Origin: DATCIH01 sp036507955
Lineage (GTDB): Bacteria > Bacillota > Clostridia > Clostridiales > Clostridiaceae
DNA: 6,555 nucleotides
Reading direction: 5' to 3'
Assembly (NCBI GenBank): GCA_036507955.1
Contig: DATCIH010000170.1
Span: forward strand, 1 to 6,555
Part shown: one piece after another, positions 4,431-6,555 of the stretch
Numbering within the stretch: the first letter of the stretch is position 1
Layout: each line of letters begins with the position of its first letter
Notes under the pieces: model-generated
Told to the model about the DNA's origin: nothing
What the model saw: the letters and a program-made list of their open reading frames with translations, nothing else
The model's database searches: none
Translations under genes and position numbers: made by a program

Positions 4431-5957
4431 CTACTTTATAATTCTTGAAGCATCACACTTAACGGCAAACGTTTTTTCAGGCAAAGCCTCTATTTCCTTT
4501 ACGCTTTGCTTTAGCCAATCAATTGTATTCTGGGAATACATACTTGTTAAATATTCTATATCCTTTAATAATTCTACAAGGCAATAGTATTCATCCATGT
4601 CTGCTCCAAGAGTATAACAATCCAGTGCTGATTCTCGATCCCCTTCCTCCTCATATAGTTTCCCTCGATTGTAATATGCAGTGGAATTGTCTTGATCAAT
4701 TGCCTCATCAAAATAATACTCAGCTTTTTCAAGATCCTTTTCCATATATTTACCCTCAAAACATAATACCCCCATAAGATTTAGGGCCATACCATTATCC
4801 TGCTCGCTTGCTTTTAGCAAAAAATCCAAAACATCTTTATCATCTAAACTACCTATGTTATTTCCTTTTATATATTCACTAGCTATAAACTCCATAGCTG
4901 GGGCATAATTTTGTCTGGCTGCTCTAAATATGTAATCGTAGGCTTTTATTACATTTTCATTTTTAACAAAGCCTTCAATTCCAAATTCATTTAATGAAAT
5001 CATTCCGAGTTCATACATAGCCTCATTACTTCCTAAGTTAGCAGCTTTATTAAGGTATTTCATGTTTTTACCAATTTCAATTCCCTTATATAATTGATTT
5101 CTTAGTAGTATGGTTAAGGCTTCATAGTGACCATTTTCAAGCAATTCCTTAATTAGTTCCTCATACTCCTTATCAAAGGCTTCAAATACTACTCTATCCG
5201 CTGACCTTGTATGGTTTTGCCTTATTAGGTTTTTATAAAGTCTAAAGGAATCTTCAGTATCTCTCTCCATGAAAACATCTGTTTCCTCAAGTCTTGCATA
5301 ATCAAATACTGCCTCCTGGTAATCATCCTCTTTTGCGGCTTGTAACCATTTAAAAGCTTCCTTTGACAATTCTTTCCACAATTCATATTTTGCTTCTGAA
5401 CATCCATTATCAGCTGATTTTCGAAGCCAGCTTAAGGCTAGTTCTTCATCTTCCTCCATATATCGAAAATACATATATAGTTGTCCTATAGGTTCATTCA
5501 AATTTGCAGCTTTTCTATAGTAAACTATTGCCCGATCTTGATCTACTTCTACTACAGAACTACCATGAAAGTATTGATCACCTAGCATAACCATGGCTGA
5601 CGGCATTTCATTATCTACAGCCTTCATAAGACACTCTAAAGCAGTAGCATCATTAAGCCAATCTATATTTCCAGCATAATATTCAACAAATAACATTGCC
5701 TGGGCCTTGGGATTATCCTGTTCAGCTGCCTTTGCCAACCAATGAATAGCATTTTCAATATCTCCATTATCATCAAAATCACAATATAAAAAGTACTGAG
5801 CTTCCGAATAACCTCTAGCCGCCAGCTCAGATATTATTGTACTAGCTGTTTCTTCATCTTTTTCACAGCCGCTCCCTCCATCAAATAATTCTGAAGCAAA
5901 GTTCATAGCTACTTCCTTTGGTAAGTCTAATGCAGTATTTAATAATTTTAAGTTCAT
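4431..5957 (-). CDS. Sel1-like/TPR-repeat protein
   Basis: This 508-aa, strongly acidic protein has no signal peptide or membrane segment, so it is expected in the cytoplasm. It is built from helical Sel1-like repeats of about 35 residues. Clear units carry W/Y-L-x-K-A-A-type helices: IHWLAKAAEQDNPKAQAML (71-89), LECLMKAVDNEMPSAMVMLG (108-127), IVYYRKAANLNEP (144-156), LSWLRKSADNGCSEAKYEL (175-193), MKYLNKAANLGSNEAMYELG (299-318), IFRAARQNYAPAM (343-355), FLLKASEQDNGMALNLMG (379-396) and AEYYFDEAIDQDNSTAYYNRG (412-432). Such repeats are protein-interaction scaffolds; no catalytic domain is visible and the partner is unknown. ATG at 5957 is chosen over the in-frame GTG at 5969 because GGAGGT lies five bases before it and overlaps the GTG. 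The gene is intact and stands alone, followed by the Rpn relic. Confidence 0.88.
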   Translation of the reverse strand: MNLKLLNTALDLPKEVAMNFASELFDGGSGCEKDEETASTIISELAARGYSEAQYFLYCDFDDNGDIENAIHWLAKAAEQDNPKAQAMLFVEYYAGNIDWLNDATALECLMKAVDNEMPSAMVMLGDQYFHGSSVVEVDQDRAIVYYRKAANLNEPIGQLYMYFRYMEEDEELALSWLRKSADNGCSEAKYELWKELSKEAFKWLQAAKEDDYQEAVFDYARLEETDVFMERDTEDSFRLYKNLIRQNHTRSADRVVFEAFDKEYEELIKELLENGHYEALTILLRNQLYKGIEIGKNMKYLNKAANLGSNEAMYELGMISLNEFGIEGFVKNENVIKAYDYIFRAARQNYAPAMEFIASEYIKGNNIGSLDDKDVLDFLLKASEQDNGMALNLMGVLCFEGKYMEKDLEKAEYYFDEAIDQDNSTAYYNRGKLYEEEGDRESALDCYTLGADMDEYYCLVELLKDIEYLTSMYSQNTIDWLKQSVKEIEALPEKTFAVKCDASRIIK

Positions 5958-5987
5958 TTCAACCTCCACAGTTAATCTAGTTTTTTA

Positions 5988-6016
5988 AATATAGTTATTT
6001 CATACCATTCAACAAA
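5988..6016 (-). promoter_or_regulatory. Weak candidate promoter of the Sel1-repeat gene
   Basis: On the minus strand TATATT (5993-5988) could be a -10 box and TTTGTT (6016-6011) a poor -35 with a 17-bp spacer; an overlapping TTGAAT (6012-6007) is a better -35 but fits no good -10 spacing. The surrounding 5970-6040 is AT-rich and upstream of the GGAGGT site. Confidence 0.25.
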
Positions 6017-6039
6017 TTCCCATGTAATCCTTCTTTATT

Positions 6040-6289
6040 TTGCAAATACTTCTAGTAATTTCTTACTTTGAGTTTGAAAATCAAAGCTCTGGATGCTTAT
6101 GTAATCATTGCAAGAAAACATCTTATGATGAACCCTATGCTTGTTTTAACAATAGGAAATATTGTAACCTTAAGTGTATCCCTGCTCTGGGATGGATAAA
6201 CCTTATTTCTTTCAATATTCTAACCTAATAGAAAGTATCAGGGACATCGATTCCTGCATAAATGCAATAAAAACTTTGGAGGATAGAAT
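6040..6289 (+). pseudogene. Possible frameshifted cysteine-rich gene cut by the IS3 element
   Basis: The first frame (TTG at 6040 to a stop at 6228) encodes 62 residues with a cysteine cluster: GCLCNHCKK, then YACFNNRKYCNLKC, which resembles a small zinc- or metal-binding knuckle. From 6174 a second frame stays open as VYPCSGMDKPYFFQYSNLIE, then SIRDIDSCINAIKTLEDRI, running into the IS3 end at 6290 and stopping inside it (TAG, 6309-6311). The two pieces would join by a frameshift near 6170-6190. No good RBS precedes either possible start (TTG 6040, ATG 6192). I do not recognise a family. The second piece could instead be its own small gene from ATG 6192, or both could be chance. Confidence 0.35.
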
Positions 6290-6555
6290 TGACCCTTCCC
6301 CAATAACATAGACACTCCAAACTCGTTATATCTCATATTTTCGTAGTATAACCTTCGTATTTCATTTTATGCCACTTTGACTTTCCTATTAGCTCTATTA
6401 TAATATTCCTCAGGTGTCAAATAATCGTTGGTTGCATGAATCCTCTGCCTATTATAAAACACCTCAACATATTCAAATACTGCTGCATGGGCTTCTTCAC
6501 GCGTTTTAAAGCGTGTTCCATAAAGCCACTCGCATTTTAGTTTACCCCAGAAGGA
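6290..6555 (-). mobile_element. Right end of an IS3-family element (partial)
   Basis: The element runs off the right edge. Its inside part is the 3' end of a DDE transposase gene (6367-6555). Its outer end is taken at 6290 because TGACCCTTCCCC followed by AATAACATAGACACT (6290-6316) resembles IS3-family terminal inverted repeats, which begin TGA and contain a CCC run and a (T/G)GACAC block. The left end and target duplication are outside the window. Bases 6319-6366 between terminal repeat and stop codon show nothing else. Confidence 0.8.
6367..6555 (-). CDS. IS3-family transposase OrfB, C-terminal 62 residues (partial)
   Basis: The frame enters at the window edge as SFWGKLKCEWLYGTRFKTRE, continues EEAHAAVFEYVEVFYNRQRI and HATNDYLTPEEYYNRANRKV, and ends KVA with a TAA stop (6369-6367). 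This is the conserved end of the rve integrase core of IS3-family OrfB: the (E)SFW-x-LK-x-EWLY segment, the RFKTREEA helix, the EYVEVFYNRxRxH helix and the LTPEEYYNR tail. The third catalytic acid of the DDE triad is the glutamate that should directly precede the first serine and so lies one codon outside the window. The visible part has no stop or frameshift, so activity cannot be judged from here. The enzyme would cut and join the element's ends, including the repeat at 6290. Confidence 0.93.
   Translation of the reverse strand, partial: SFWGKLKCEWLYGTRFKTREEAHAAVFEYVEVFYNRQRIHATNDYLTPEEYYNRANRKVKVA

Noticed and set aside
5958..5969. GTG at 5969 as start of the Sel1-repeat gene, adding 4 residues
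   Set aside because: The GGAGGT used by the ATG at 5957 overlaps this GTG, and nothing suitable precedes it.

Overview
The window is AT-rich accessory DNA from a low-GC Firmicute, most likely a member of the Clostridia. This is judged from AGGAGG-type ribosome binding sites, TTG starts, A/T-ending codons and U-tailed hairpin terminators; no marker gene fixes the genus. Both edges carry insertion-sequence sequence, and several of the pieces in between are decayed genes, so it reads as a region of insertion and loss rather than one conserved operon.

Left to right: (1) bases 1 to about 140 look like the left end of an IS200/IS605-type element whose transposase would start just outside the window on the minus strand; next to it is a perfect 27-bp palindrome (147-173). 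(2) 317-2074 (+) encodes a 585-aa Schlafen/AlbA_2 plus GHKL-type ATPase plus winged-helix protein (COG2865-like), with its own extended -10 promoter and a strong terminator at 2123-2160. (3) 2217-3134 (-), convergent to it, encodes a 305-aa HExxH zinc metallopeptidase resembling ImmA/IrrE in its active-site spacing. It has its own promoter and RBS and lies between two identical 18-bp palindromic repeats (2190-2207 and 3218-3235). (4) 3234-3350 (-) is a short ORF or gene tail ending in the second repeat. (5) 3366-3720 has no convincing gene but holds AT-rich hairpins. (6) A bidirectional terminator (3726-3754) and a small GC-rich hairpin (3777-3806) follow. (7) 3812-4378 (-) is the C-terminal half of an Rpn/PD-(D/E)XK nuclease-type transposase, a pseudogene. 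(8) 4431-5957 (-) is an intact 508-aa Sel1/TPR-repeat protein. (9) 6040-6289 (+) holds a cysteine-rich ORF and a second ORF in another frame, which look like one small gene that was frameshifted and then cut by an insertion. (10) 6290-6555 (-) is the right end of an IS3-family element with the last 62 residues of its transposase.

The three substantial intact genes (AlbA_2 ATPase, metallopeptidase, Sel1 protein) are transcribed separately, and nothing in the sequence shows that they act together. The most unusual structure is the metallopeptidase gene with its own promoter, bounded by identical palindromes that each follow the 3' end of a minus-strand ORF. This looks like a gene cassette, but the window alone cannot prove mobility.
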